A DNA stretch of 64,000 nt. Origin: a candidate division FCPU426 bacterium. Lineage in GTDB: Bacteria; Oederibacteriota; Muellerivitia; Muellerivitales; DAHXKG01. The position numbers and the translations under genes were made by a program. How positions within the stretch are numbered: position 1 is the first letter of the stretch; each line of letters begins with the position of its first letter. Shown here piece after piece: positions 37,929-46,893 of the stretch. The notes beneath the pieces were generated by a model, which made no database searches, was not told where the DNA came from, and saw only the letters and a list, made by a program, of their open reading frames with translations. The stretch spans positions 1 through 64,000 of the forward strand of contig DAHXKG010000003.1 in NCBI GenBank assembly GCA_027366525.1, in the 5' to 3' direction.

Positions 37929-39653
37929 TTGAATAGTAATCTTCGTTTTTTGTTCTTTATTGGCATTTCAGTTTTGATTTTAGTCGCCTTTGGGTATTGG
38001 TTCCCATCGTCGCCACCTTTGCCATCCACGCCTTCTTCCGTGGCGCCAGTCACGGTCAATTCTCGGCATTCTTCTGTACTTACGTCCAACCATGCCCTCT
38101 GGAAACATACCAATCCATGGGTTCGACCGTCTAATTGGAAGTCTGTTCATCTCCAATCGGTAACCATTCAAACCAATGAATATACCGCTATTTTTACCAA
38201 TCAAGGAGCCTTGCTTAAGAGTTTTCAATTAAAAAAATATTTCAACCAAAATAATCGCCATCCAGTTCAATTGGTGGGCCAACTTCTGCATCATCCACTT
38301 CCATTTGAAATCCAGTATGCTGGATTGACTCACATCAATCATAAAAACTTTCAAATTTTAAGTTCATCTTGTGTTTTAAAGGCTCAGCATCCAACCACCC
38401 AATTGATTTTTCAATATACCGATCGCTTAGGAACCGAAATTCAAAAAATTTATCATTTTCAATGGAACAGTTATTTAATTGGACTTTCAGTAAAAATTAT
38501 TCAAAAAGGTCCCGTTCGAATTCCGGCATCTTCGCTAAAAATTCAGTGGGCAGATACTTTAGGACCCATGGAATATACGGGAACGAATGCAAGAACCGAA
38601 ACGCAATGCCGCGTGCTTACCTTAACGGATACCAACACGCTTTCGACCCAATCAGAAAAGAATCATAAAGGTTTGATCCTTGTCGACTCCCCTATTCGAT
38701 GGGCTGCTTTGGCTGATCAATTTTTCACCGCCATCTTAATTCCCAAACTTGGTGAAGAAACCACCGTTCAAATTATTCGAAGAATACCCGCACTTCGATC
38801 CCCCACCCAAAAACATCCAACCCCTCGCGTTAAAAAAGGTTGGTATGCTCCCCAACCAGTTTTAATTTTTCCATGTAATTCTCTCTCCCAAGGCGAGCGT
38901 TTGTCTCGGTCGGTTCATGTTTTCTTGGGACCCCAAGATTATTTCTTGCTGAAAAGTTATCATCTTCAAATGCAACGCATTGTCAATTTAGGCATCTTTG
39001 GATTTATTGGCATTTATATGCTTTATGTGCTCCGTTGGTTTGATCTTCTGGTACATAACTGGGGATTGGCCATTATTCTGCTTGCTCTATTAGTCAAATT
39101 GATTCTTTGGTGGCCGACTCACTCGAGTTATCGCAATATGTACGAAACACAAAGAAAACTCCGAGAAATTCAGCCTAAAATTGATTCCTTAAAGAAAAAA
39201 TATCCCAATGACCGTCAAAAACAGAATCAAGAAATGATGGTGCTTTACCAACAAGCCGGCATCAATCCTTTAGGTGGCTGTCTGCCCCTCATTGCACAAA
39301 TGCCTGTCTTTTTTGCTTTATATGCAACACTTGAAAACTGTATTGAATTGCGAGGAGCTTCCCTTTTGTGGATCCCCGACTTGACGCTTAAAGATCCTTA
39401 TGGCATTTTACCGATCTTGATGGGGCTGAGCATGATTGTTCAACAAAAAATTTCTGGACAAGCCATGGCCTCATCGATAAGCAGTCAACAAAAATTCATG
39501 ATGTGGATTTTCCCGATTTTTCTGACTTTGATTTCCTTCCAATGGCCATCGGGACTATTGCTCTACTGGGTGGTGGCAAATCTTCTTTCCATCGTCCAGC
39601 AAAGAATGGCTAATAAGCCGATATCAAAAAAAGAGGTAAAAAATGAAAAATGA
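37929..39653 (+). CDS. yidC: Membrane protein insertase YidC
   Basis: A 574-residue YidC of the Gram-negative type. An N-terminal signal-anchor helix (about 5-25) is followed by a large periplasmic beta domain (about 60-340). The conserved Oxa1 domain has five helices, containing NWGLAIILLALLVKLILWWPT, MMVLYQQAGINPLGGCLPL and MPVFFALYATLEN. The hydrophilic groove Arg equivalent is not individually confirmed. The start is a TTG at 37929 after a G-rich stretch. It overlaps jag by 11 bp. Confidence 0.95.
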   Translation: MNSNLRFLFFIGISVLILVAFGYWFPSSPPLPSTPSSVAPVTVNSRHSSVLTSNHALWKHTNPWVRPSNWKSVHLQSVTIQTNEYTAIFTNQGALLKSFQLKKYFNQNNRHPVQLVGQLLHHPLPFEIQYAGLTHINHKNFQILSSSCVLKAQHPTTQLIFQYTDRLGTEIQKIYHFQWNSYLIGLSVKIIQKGPVRIPASSLKIQWADTLGPMEYTGTNARTETQCRVLTLTDTNTLSTQSEKNHKGLILVDSPIRWAALADQFFTAILIPKLGEETTVQIIRRIPALRSPTQKHPTPRVKKGWYAPQPVLIFPCNSLSQGERLSRSVHVFLGPQDYFLLKSYHLQMQRIVNLGIFGFIGIYMLYVLRWFDLLVHNWGLAIILLALLVKLILWWPTHSSYRNMYETQRKLREIQPKIDSLKKKYPNDRQKQNQEMMVLYQQAGINPLGGCLPLIAQMPVFFALYATLENCIELRGASLLWIPDLTLKDPYGILPILMGLSMIVQQKISGQAMASSISSQQKFMMWIFPIFLTLISFQWPSGLLLYWVVANLLSIVQQRMANKPISKKEVKNEK

Positions 39654-40680
39654 ATCACGTTCAACTCATAATAGTCGACATTTCAAAAATGCAGCAGAGA
39701 AATCAAACTTCTCCTCTAACTACCATTCGAAATCTTCTGCATCCTCCCAAGCTCGACGAAATGGATCATCTTCTAATTCCCGCTCTTATAACAATTGGAA
39801 TCGTCCTGTAAGCAAGCCACGGTTTTCTTCTAATACGTATGCTAATGCCAAACCATTTCGCAACTCATATTCTAAATCCAAAGATTTAAACTGGATTGAA
39901 ATCAGTGGGCGAACTTTGGAAGAAGCCAAACTAGAAGCAGCAAATCGCTTTCAGGTTTCGCTAGAAAATCTGAAAGTTGAAATTCTGGATGAGGGCAATA
40001 AAGGTTTTTTAGGTATTGGATCTAAACCTACACGAATCAAAGTTGCGCTCCATAAAGAAGCCTTGCCTTCTTTTGTGGAATCCATCGTTGCTCGTCTTTT
40101 AAAAGAAATGGATTTTTCGGACCAAGTCCATGTTCAACATGATGCTGACGGTAAACTCCTTTTAAATATTCAAGGGCCTTCGAGTGCTACTTTGATTGGA
40201 CGTCATGGGCATACCCTTGAAGCCTTACAATATCTAACGACTAAAATTGTACAGCGACTTACGGGTGAAGAACGCATTCATTTTAGCATTGATGTTGAGA
40301 ACTATTTGAATCGTCAAAAGGAAAAATTAATTGAATTAGCCAAAAATATTGCCTTCAAAGCTAAAGAAATTGGATCCGAAATCCCTCTGCGCCCAATGGA
40401 TGCCAAGGATCGTCGTATTATCCATATTACTCTTAAGGATCATCCTGACGTTACCACTCAAAGTCGAGGCGAAGGACTCCGACGCCGCGTTATCGTTATT
40501 CCTAAACTGAAAACCGTGGCTCCGGCCTCTCCCGCTTCCACTCCAGAAGCATCGCCGACAACACTTCCCTTAGATTCTGAATCTGCGTCCCCCACACTTG
40601 AAGAACCTTCTCCGTCCACGATGTCTGCTTCAGAGGCTAAGCCAGTTTCAAATATCGATGACAATTTTGGGAATCGATAA
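39643..40680 (+). CDS. jag: RNA-binding protein Jag/KhpB
   Basis: A 345-residue Jag protein. Residues 1-80 are a low-complexity Ser/Asn/Arg-rich extension. The Jag-N domain follows (WIEISGRTLEEAKLEAANRF, GFLGIGSKPTRI), then a KH domain (IGRHGHTLEALQYL) and an R3H domain (ALRPM-type LRPMDAKDRRIIHI, then RGEGLRRRVIVIP). A Pro/Ser/Glu-rich tail of about 55 residues ends the protein. It overlaps yidC by 11 bp. The extension and tail are longer than usual for the family. Confidence 0.92.
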   Translation: MKNESRSTHNSRHFKNAAEKSNFSSNYHSKSSASSQARRNGSSSNSRSYNNWNRPVSKPRFSSNTYANAKPFRNSYSKSKDLNWIEISGRTLEEAKLEAANRFQVSLENLKVEILDEGNKGFLGIGSKPTRIKVALHKEALPSFVESIVARLLKEMDFSDQVHVQHDADGKLLLNIQGPSSATLIGRHGHTLEALQYLTTKIVQRLTGEERIHFSIDVENYLNRQKEKLIELAKNIAFKAKEIGSEIPLRPMDAKDRRIIHITLKDHPDVTTQSRGEGLRRRVIVIPKLKTVAPASPASTPEASPTTLPLDSESASPTLEEPSPSTMSASEAKPVSNIDDNFGNR

Positions 40681-40714
40681 TGAAGTTTAGATCCTCTTAT
40701 TTTCGGATACGGAA

Positions 40715-42082
40715 GTGTATTTCTTAGGCGACACAATTTGTGCCATTGCGACGCCGATGGGGCGAGGTGGTGTTGGAATTGTTCGAGTTTCTGGCCCCCA
40801 AGCTTTTGCTTTAGCTTCTTTAATCTCACGCAAAAACCATCTGATTCCTACGTTCGCTCCGCAAGTCTTGGTCTCAAAATTTTATCATCCCCAAACACAA
40901 GAATTGTTAGATGAAGGACTTTTATTAATCATGACTGCACCTAAAAGCTATACCACGGAAGATGTTGTTGAATTCCAGATTCATGGAAGTCCATTTATCT
41001 TATCAAATTTTATTAAAATTTTAACGCAACAGGGGTGCCGTCTCGCCGAGCCCGGAGAATTTACTTATCGCGCTTATCGACATGGTCGAATTGATTTAAC
41101 ACAAGCTGAAGCTGTTGAAACCTTAGTGTCGGCCGCCGGAGAAGTGACCGCCCAACAAGCTCTTCGCCAACTTTCAGGAGGCTTGTCCAATTTTCTTGAA
41201 CCTTTAGAAGAGCTTTTAAAATCACTTTATTTGGATATTGAATCCCGACTGGAATTTTCTGAAGATGGAATTCCTCCTCTCGATGAAACCACTTTTCAAC
41301 AAACGCTTCATCAAACTCAAACTACCATTCAAACCCTGATTGCCAGTTATGCTCAAGGTAAAATTCTCAAGCAAGGATTAACCGTAACTTTGGCGGGTCC
41401 TCCCAATGTTGGAAAATCGAGCATATTAAATCATCTTCTTGGAAACCAGCGATCTATTGTCACGCCCTTGCCGGGAACCACACGAGATCTTATTGAAGGA
41501 GAACTTTTCATCCACGGTATTAAAATCCGTTTTTGGGATACTGCGGGGCTTCGAAAAACCCGCCATTTGATTGAACAAGAGGGTATTGCTCGTAGTTATC
41601 AAATGATTAAAGAAGCCGATATGATTTGGTGGGTGGCTGATGCTTCCCGCTCTTTGTCCCGAACTTCTCTTAAAGTTATCCAAACGCTCCCCGCAGATCG
41701 CACTTGGTTTCTCTTAAATAAGCAGGACTTAGTTGTTCATCCATCGTCCCTTACTTTCCCATTTCCGGAAAACCGATGTTGGAACCTTTCTTGTAAAACA
41801 CAACAAGGATTCGATTCTCTTTTGAATTTTTTACATCAGTGGGTTTCGGGAACCGTTGAAGGAGATCAATTGATGCTGCTTTCGATTCGTCATTGTTTAG
41901 AACTAGAAACTGCGTTGTCCCATTTGAAAAATATCAACCAGCTTATTCAAACGCATCAACCCCGCGAACTCTGGGCAGAGGAGCTCAAAGAAGCCGTATT
42001 GGCTATTGGAAAAATCCGTGGAAAAAATCTTCAAGAAGAAGCTTTTGAAGCAATTTTTAAAAATTTTTGCGTTGGAAAATAG
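40715..42082 (+). CDS. mnmE: tRNA modification GTPase MnmE
   Basis: MnmE with MnmG installs carboxymethylaminomethyl on wobble uridine 34. The N-terminal folate-binding domain begins DTICAIATPMGRGGVGIVRVSG. The G domain has G1 GPPNVGKSS, G3 DTAGLR and G4 NKQD. The C-terminal K-loop Cys motif FCVGK ends the protein. The start is GTG 40715 with GGA upstream. Last gene of the rpmH operon. mnmG is not in the window. Confidence 0.96.
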   Translation: MYFLGDTICAIATPMGRGGVGIVRVSGPQAFALASLISRKNHLIPTFAPQVLVSKFYHPQTQELLDEGLLLIMTAPKSYTTEDVVEFQIHGSPFILSNFIKILTQQGCRLAEPGEFTYRAYRHGRIDLTQAEAVETLVSAAGEVTAQQALRQLSGGLSNFLEPLEELLKSLYLDIESRLEFSEDGIPPLDETTFQQTLHQTQTTIQTLIASYAQGKILKQGLTVTLAGPPNVGKSSILNHLLGNQRSIVTPLPGTTRDLIEGELFIHGIKIRFWDTAGLRKTRHLIEQEGIARSYQMIKEADMIWWVADASRSLSRTSLKVIQTLPADRTWFLLNKQDLVVHPSSLTFPFPENRCWNLSCKTQQGFDSLLNFLHQWVSGTVEGDQLMLLSIRHCLELETALSHLKNINQLIQTHQPRELWAEELKEAVLAIGKIRGKNLQEEAFEAIFKNFCVGK

Positions 42083-42125
42083 CTATGCGCTGCAACTCTC
42101 CACATAAACTTTCATTCCATTTGGG

Positions 42126-42914
42126 TTAAATCAGAAATTCGGCAACTAAAAACGTATGATCCGACGCTTTCGCTGCGGATCGTGGCTCCTTATCAATCCA
42201 AATGGATTTGAGCAATTGCCGCATCGATTCCGTGCCTAGAATGTGATCAATTCTCCATCCACGATTCAATTCAAAATTCATCGGTTGACGATAATCCCAA
42301 AAGGTATAGTGCCCTGGACCCTTTTCCTTTTCTCGAAAAAGGTCAATCCACGTTGATCCTTTGGTTTTTTCAAATACTTGACGGACTTCCGAATGGAAAC
42401 AAACATGATTTTGATTGTGCAAAGGATCATATAAATCAATTTCGGTAGGAGCAACATTAAGATCCCCTAACCATAGGGCACATTGCGTGCGAGAAATGGT
42501 TTGATGAAAATATTCTTGTAATCGACGAAAATAATTTAATTTAAACTGATATTTTTCACTTTCAATTTGAAAACCCTGCGGAATATACGTATTTACAACT
42601 CGAATCTTTCCAAAGGTCGCTGCAATAAATCGAGCTTCTTCTTGAACAGAATCTGGGAAAAGCAATGTTTCTATTTTCTGGGGATCGCTTCGTGAAATTA
42701 ATGAAACACCATTATAGCTCTTTTGTCCTCTAAAAATAACCTTCCATCCTTGTTGCGTGAAAGCTTCTTGTGGAAAATCTGCATCTTGAACCTTTGTTTC
42801 CTGAATGGCTAATACATCAGGACGATGTTGATCCAACCACTTTAAAATAATCGGCATCCGCATTCGGATGGAATTCGCATTAAATGTAGCAATTTTAAAT
42901 ACCGTAGATTCCAT
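42126..42914 (-). CDS. xth: Exodeoxyribonuclease III (AP endonuclease)
   Basis: A 262-residue Xth/ExoIII protein of the endonuclease-exonuclease-phosphatase fold. Catalytic landmarks: FNANSIR at the N-terminus, QETK (metal Glu), GDLN (Asp and Asn) and SDH at the C-terminus. It would cleave abasic sites in base excision repair. It lies 6 bp after the Dabb-domain gene on the same strand and convergent with mnmE. Confidence 0.95.
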   Translation of the reverse strand: MESTVFKIATFNANSIRMRMPIILKWLDQHRPDVLAIQETKVQDADFPQEAFTQQGWKVIFRGQKSYNGVSLISRSDPQKIETLLFPDSVQEEARFIAATFGKIRVVNTYIPQGFQIESEKYQFKLNYFRRLQEYFHQTISRTQCALWLGDLNVAPTEIDLYDPLHNQNHVCFHSEVRQVFEKTKGSTWIDLFREKEKGPGHYTFWDYRQPMNFELNRGWRIDHILGTESMRQLLKSIWIDKEPRSAAKASDHTFLVAEFLI

Positions 42915-42920
42915 ATAGCA

Positions 42921-43211
42921 CTAAGCTTCTTCTTGAAAATCAATGACTCGACGTTCTTCGGCTAACGTTTTAATCCATTGTGCGACTTTCTGATGTTCGG
43001 GATGATGAATATATTGATTCAACTCGTTGAGCGAGTTAAAGCGGGTAATCAGAACAATATCACTTTTGGATTCCGAGCTATGGTTTATATTAATGCCAAC
43101 CTCGAGATTTTGAATTTCATGAATCAAATTTTTAAGTCCCTCTAATTTTTGTTTCATTTCTGTTGCTTGAGCTGTTTGTTTTAATCTCCATACGACGATA
43201 TGTTTAATCAT
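42921..43211 (-). CDS. Dabb (stress-responsive A/B barrel) domain protein
   Basis: A 96-residue dimeric A/B-barrel protein. It opens with MIKHIVVWRLK, has the mid-domain strand DIVLITRFNS and ends with HPEHQKVAQWIKTLAEERRVIDF, which is the Dabb pattern. Biochemical role unknown; family members range from stress proteins to polyketide cyclases. It lies between the AGE-family epimerase and xth. Confidence 0.85.
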   Translation of the reverse strand: MIKHIVVWRLKQTAQATEMKQKLEGLKNLIHEIQNLEVGININHSSESKSDIVLITRFNSLNELNQYIHHPEHQKVAQWIKTLAEERRVIDFQEEA

Positions 43212-43271
43212 TGTAATTCCTTTCCAATCATTTTCTTAAGCTTTTAGTCGGAGTTGCTTAAATGCCCATCT

Positions 43272-44414
43272 TTAACTTATCTCCTGGTGTGATTTTCTCC
43301 AGTTCCATAGTTCTACAACGCCCATCATTAAATGATACATCGAGCTTGATGGAACTAATTCTTTTGAAGGAATACCGTTTTGGGTGATTCGATCTTCCCA
43401 TATGCCCCGTGGAGTACAATTCAAGTAATATTTGAACAAATTCTGTTCAATTTGTTGAACGTGGATATGACGACTTTGATCCGTAATTTTTTTTCGTACC
43501 AACCAAGCTTTAAGAGCTTCCGTTTGAACCCATAATCGATGTGTAAATTGTGTAATTTCTCCTTGATGACTTACTTGATCATAAACTAATTTTGTTTCAT
43601 GATTAACACCCACTTGATCTGCAAAATCAAGTAATTGATAGGCGATATTTTCATTGACTGCCATATGATTTTTAGCTCTGAGTATTAGCCAAGCCCACTC
43701 ATAATGATGCCCTGGTTCCACTAAAATTTTTCCATTTTCATGAATCGGGTTCCATTGATCGTTGAATAATTCTCTTAAAACACCATGCGGTATATCGATT
43801 AATTTTTGTTCAGCTAATTGATACATTCTTTTCGCTTCAGTCAAAAATCGTTCATCTTGCGTTACCTCAAATCCAAACACCATTGATTCAAACCAGTGCA
43901 TATGTGGATTTTGACGTAAAATAGAAACCTCATCCTGGGATTGTCGATAACCTAATCGTGAGGATGAGATTAAAGAGCCTTGAACTCTTTTCAAGGTTTT
44001 CCATACTAATTGAAGCACTTCCTGCTTTTGAGATAATTGATAATACGTTACTAATCCTAAAACAATAAATGCCGTATCATAAAGATTCATCTGCGCATCC
44101 AAAATCTTTCCATCACGAGCAATGCGACTAACCCATTCCCCTGTAGAAATCTGGCATGTTGCTTTGATGAATTCATAGCCTTGTTCTGCTGCCTTCGGTG
44201 CCTGATCATGCCATTTCAAGAGCGCTGCCATGGAAAAACAAAATAATTGTCGCCCTTGGACTCGCACGCGTTTAAATTCCACATTAGAAATGCTTCCGTC
44301 TGGATTGAGGGACTCAATAAACCCCCCATATGTATCATCGACTCCTCTTTGCACCCAAAAAGGAAGTGCTTCTGATTTCATCCACGACACAAGATCCATG
44401 TTTGTTTCATTCAT
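43272..44414 (-). CDS. AGE-family sugar epimerase/isomerase
   Basis: About 380 residues of the N-acylglucosamine 2-epimerase / cellobiose 2-epimerase / mannose isomerase family, an (alpha/alpha)6 barrel. Motifs include DTYGGF, VRVQGRQLF, LYDTAFIVLGL and the active-site segment VEPGHHYEWAWLILR. The exact sugar (free mannose, N-acylglucosamine or a disaccharide) cannot be told. ATG 44414 is preferred because GAGG lies in front; ATG 44426 has no ribosome site. It is divergent from fabI. Confidence 0.85.
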   Translation of the reverse strand: MNETNMDLVSWMKSEALPFWVQRGVDDTYGGFIESLNPDGSISNVEFKRVRVQGRQLFCFSMAALLKWHDQAPKAAEQGYEFIKATCQISTGEWVSRIARDGKILDAQMNLYDTAFIVLGLVTYYQLSQKQEVLQLVWKTLKRVQGSLISSSRLGYRQSQDEVSILRQNPHMHWFESMVFGFEVTQDERFLTEAKRMYQLAEQKLIDIPHGVLRELFNDQWNPIHENGKILVEPGHHYEWAWLILRAKNHMAVNENIAYQLLDFADQVGVNHETKLVYDQVSHQGEITQFTHRLWVQTEALKAWLVRKKITDQSRHIHVQQIEQNLFKYYLNCTPRGIWEDRITQNGIPSKELVPSSSMYHLMMGVVELWNWRKSHQEIS

Positions 44415-44592
44415 GATTGGCCTCATTAAAATTAAGTCTCATTTGCAATTACATAGCATGATTAATTTTACTCAATACGTATACTCAATATTTTCATTTT
44501 TTTAGTTTATGAAACAACCAAATTCTTTTATGCTATACCTAGTAACGGTCATTGAGTGCTGTTCTACTCTCACCAATTCAAGGAGAAATTAT

Positions 44593-45378
44593 ATGGGACT
44601 ATTATCGGGGAAAAAAGCTTTAATTCTAGGTGTGGCCAACGATCGTTCCATCGCTTGGGGAATTTCAAAAGCTTTTCATCAAGAAGGTGCAGAATTAGGA
44701 TTTACATTTTTAGGTGAAGCGCTTGAAAAGCGAGTTCGACCTTTGGCCGAATCCATCGGCTCCAAATTCATTTTTCCTTGTGATGTTTCTCAAGATGATC
44801 AAATTAATCAGCTTTTTCAAGCGGTAGCAAAACAATGGGGTAAATTTGATATTCTGGTACATGCGATTGCTTTTGCCAACAAGGATGAACTTGGTGGATT
44901 TTTCTATAATACAAGTCGTCCTGGATTCCATTTAGCTCTTGATATTTCAGCTTATAGTCTTATTGCCGTTACACGTCCAGCCGTCCCTCTTTTAAATCCT
45001 GGTGGCAGTATCATCACGCTAACTTATTACGGATCCGAAAAGGTGGTTCCTAATTATAATATTATGGGAGTGGCCAAAGCCGCTCTCGAAGCTTCTGTTC
45101 GATATTTAGCTTATGATCTTGGCCCTCAACAAATTCGAGTGAACGCTATTTCAGCAGGGCCCATTAAAACCCTAGCAGCAAGTGGAGTCAGTGGGTTTAA
45201 ATCGATGTTAAAAGCTTCAGAAACCACAACTCCTTTAAAACGGAATGTTTCTCAGGATGAAGTTGGATCCACGGCTCTTTATCTAGCCAGTTCGCTAGCG
45301 TCGGGGGTTACTGGAGAAATTATCTTTGTGGATGCCGGAGCCAATATTATCGGAATGCAATTAGATAAAGAAAATTGA
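44593..45378 (+). CDS. fabI: Enoyl-[acyl-carrier-protein] reductase (NADH)
   Basis: FabI completes each fatty-acid elongation cycle. The first residues [24 protein letters not shown] are the FabI cofactor motif. The catalytic pair fits Yx6K in [13 protein letters not shown], and [15 protein letters not shown] precedes it. Length 261 is typical. A longer in-frame start exists at 44509, but ATG 44593 has AAGGAG at the right spacing and matches the family start. It precedes lexA on the same strand with an 89-bp gap. Confidence 0.96.
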   Translation: MGLLSGKKALILGVANDRSIAWGISKAFHQEGAELGFTFLGEALEKRVRPLAESIGSKFIFPCDVSQDDQINQLFQAVAKQWGKFDILVHAIAFANKDELGGFFYNTSRPGFHLALDISAYSLIAVTRPAVPLLNPGGSIITLTYYGSEKVVPNYNIMGVAKAALEASVRYLAYDLGPQQIRVNAISAGPIKTLAASGVSGFKSMLKASETTTPLKRNVSQDEVGSTALYLASSLASGVTGEIIFVDAGANIIGMQLDKEN

Positions 45379-45392
45379 TGGCTTAAAAGGAC

Positions 45393-45457
45393 TTGATTAA
45401 GGATACGTTTGTATTCTAAAATAGATGAGTTAAAAATTTTATACTTAATCTATTTAG
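45393..45457 (+). promoter_or_regulatory. lexA promoter with dyad (possible operator)
   Basis: TTGATT (45393-45398), an 18-bp spacer and TAAAAT (45417-45422) form a possible promoter. An imperfect inverted repeat, CTAAAATAGAT (45416-45426) and ATCTATTTAG (45448-45457), overlaps the -10 and extends downstream. LexA normally represses its own gene, so this dyad may be its operator, though it matches neither the E. coli nor the Bacillus SOS box. Confidence 0.4.
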
Positions 45458-45467
45458 GACCGACACT

Positions 45468-46085
45468 ATGGGCATCAAGTCCGATCTAACCAGTAAACAA
45501 CAGCAAGTTTGGAACTATATTCAAACCTGCATTCTACAAGATCACTGTCCTCCTACTGTTCGACAAATCATGCTTCAGTTTCATTGGCACTCGCCTCAAA
45601 GTGCTCGAAAACATATTCTCGCATTGGAACAAAAGGGATATTTAAAGCGACAATCTAAAACTTCTCGTGGAATTTTATTAAGTCACTCGCCTTCGCTAGC
45701 TATTGCTTTGCCCATTTTGGGAAAAGTATCTGCTGGGATTCCACTCCTTGCAGAAGAAAACCAAAATGGAACGATTCTTGTTGACGCGGGAATGGTTCGT
45801 AATCGCAAGAATCTTTTTGTGCTTGAAATTCGTGGAGATTCGATGATCGATTCTCATATTTTACCAGGCGATAAGGTCATTGTTCAACAAACAGCTCAGG
45901 CCGAGTCGGGCGATATTATCGTAGCTTTGATCGATGGAGAAGCCACGGTAAAATATTTCAAAAAAATCAATCAACAAATCTTACTCATGCCAGCTAATCC
46001 TAAATACAAACCTATTCTAATTAAAGATCAAGAATTTCGAGTTATTGGAAAGGTTGTTGGCGTGATTAGTGTACGACAATCCTAA
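45468..46085 (+). CDS. lexA: SOS repressor LexA
   Basis: A 205-residue LexA. The N-terminal winged helix contains PPTVRQIMLQFHWHSPQSARKHI. The self-cleavage site is Ala89-Gly90 in VSAGIP. The catalytic Ser125 is in RGDSMID and Lys162 in EATVKYFK, 37 residues apart as in E. coli LexA. It would repress SOS genes until RecA-stimulated autocleavage. Its own promoter carries a dyad (45416-45457). Confidence 0.95.
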   Translation: MGIKSDLTSKQQQVWNYIQTCILQDHCPPTVRQIMLQFHWHSPQSARKHILALEQKGYLKRQSKTSRGILLSHSPSLAIALPILGKVSAGIPLLAEENQNGTILVDAGMVRNRKNLFVLEIRGDSMIDSHILPGDKVIVQQTAQAESGDIIVALIDGEATVKYFKKINQQILLMPANPKYKPILIKDQEFRVIGKVVGVISVRQS

Positions 46086-46098
46086 AAGGATTTATTTT
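46078..46098 (+). terminator. Weak terminator after lexA
   Basis: AATCCT (46078-46083) and AGGATT (46087-46092) with loop AAA, followed by TATTTTT. The stem is short and AT-rich and overlaps the lexA stop, so its strength is doubtful. Confidence 0.35.
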
Positions 46099-46099
46099 T

Positions 46100-46316
46100 A
46101 AGTTCGATTTTATTCAATCGGATTGATCTTTATGCCGTATCCTCGCAAATGTTAAGAATTATTCCAACGCTTCGGTGTGCCATTTTTCATAGACCCTGTG
46201 GAACGGTGTGAATAGCCCACCTAAGCAAATTCCCTCCTCATGGTTTGATTGCCTTGTAAGGTATGAACAATAGCGTAGCCATCTATTCATCGGACAACCG
46301 ACATGATTTTGAATTG
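46100..46316. other. Convergent intergenic region, possibly structured RNA
   Basis: About 215 bp between the convergent ends of lexA and the Nudix gene. It is less AT-rich than other spacers here and contains several short hairpins, for example GGTGTG-AATAG-CCCACC and TCGG-ACAA-CCGA. No tmRNA, SRP, RNase P or 6S signature is recognised, and no ORF of note. Confidence 0.25.
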
Positions 46317-46886
46317 TTAGAACATTACTGTTATTTTTTCAGGATGCTGTCGCTGAAACTCTCTTAAGAAATAAAAGGCAACAATGACCAAAGAATGACG
46401 GATTATGCCTTGAGTAATCAAATTGGGAATCTGAATTAAGGGATGAACCTCTACCTCTAATTCTTCGGATGGATCTAAATGAAGTTCTGAAACTTTTTGA
46501 ACTCCTAATGCTAAAAAACAAAAGCATCGATTATTTTGAATCGCTGGATTAGGATAAACTGAGCCCAATTGAGCCCATTCTTGAGCTTGGCACCCTGTTT
46601 CTTCCAAGAGCTCTCGCTGTGCTGCTGCTTGAGGCGTTGAATCATTGGGATCGATGGCCCCCCCTGGAATTTCCAAACTAATTTCTTCCGTTCCATGTCG
46701 ATATTGTGAAACTAACATGACATGAAAATCCGGTGTCAAGGCTACAATATTGACCCAATCATGCGTCGAAAGAATCCAAAATGGATATTGTCGATGACTT
46801 TGAGGCGATCGGCTCTGATACTTCAGGATGCGAAACAAACCACAATTATACTCGATATTTTGAGACAATTTTTCCCAAGGTTGCAT
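46317..46886 (-). CDS. Nudix hydrolase (ADP-ribose pyrophosphatase-like)
   Basis: A 189-residue Nudix protein. The Nudix box is present as GGAIDPNDS..AAAQRELLEETG, with one extra residue relative to the usual spacing and Asp or Ser in place of the first Glu. The REL.EE core that binds Mg is intact. The N-terminal strands (VNIVALTPD, QYRHGTEEISLEIPGG) resemble ADP-ribose pyrophosphatases (NudF/YffH group). ATG 46886 has GAGGG upstream. It follows the aldo/keto reductase gene by 7 bp. Confidence 0.85.
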   Translation of the reverse strand: MQPWEKLSQNIEYNCGLFRILKYQSRSPQSHRQYPFWILSTHDWVNIVALTPDFHVMLVSQYRHGTEEISLEIPGGAIDPNDSTPQAAAQRELLEETGCQAQEWAQLGSVYPNPAIQNNRCFCFLALGVQKVSELHLDPSEELEVEVHPLIQIPNLITQGIIRHSLVIVAFYFLREFQRQHPEKITVMF

Positions 46887-46893
46887 ATAACCC

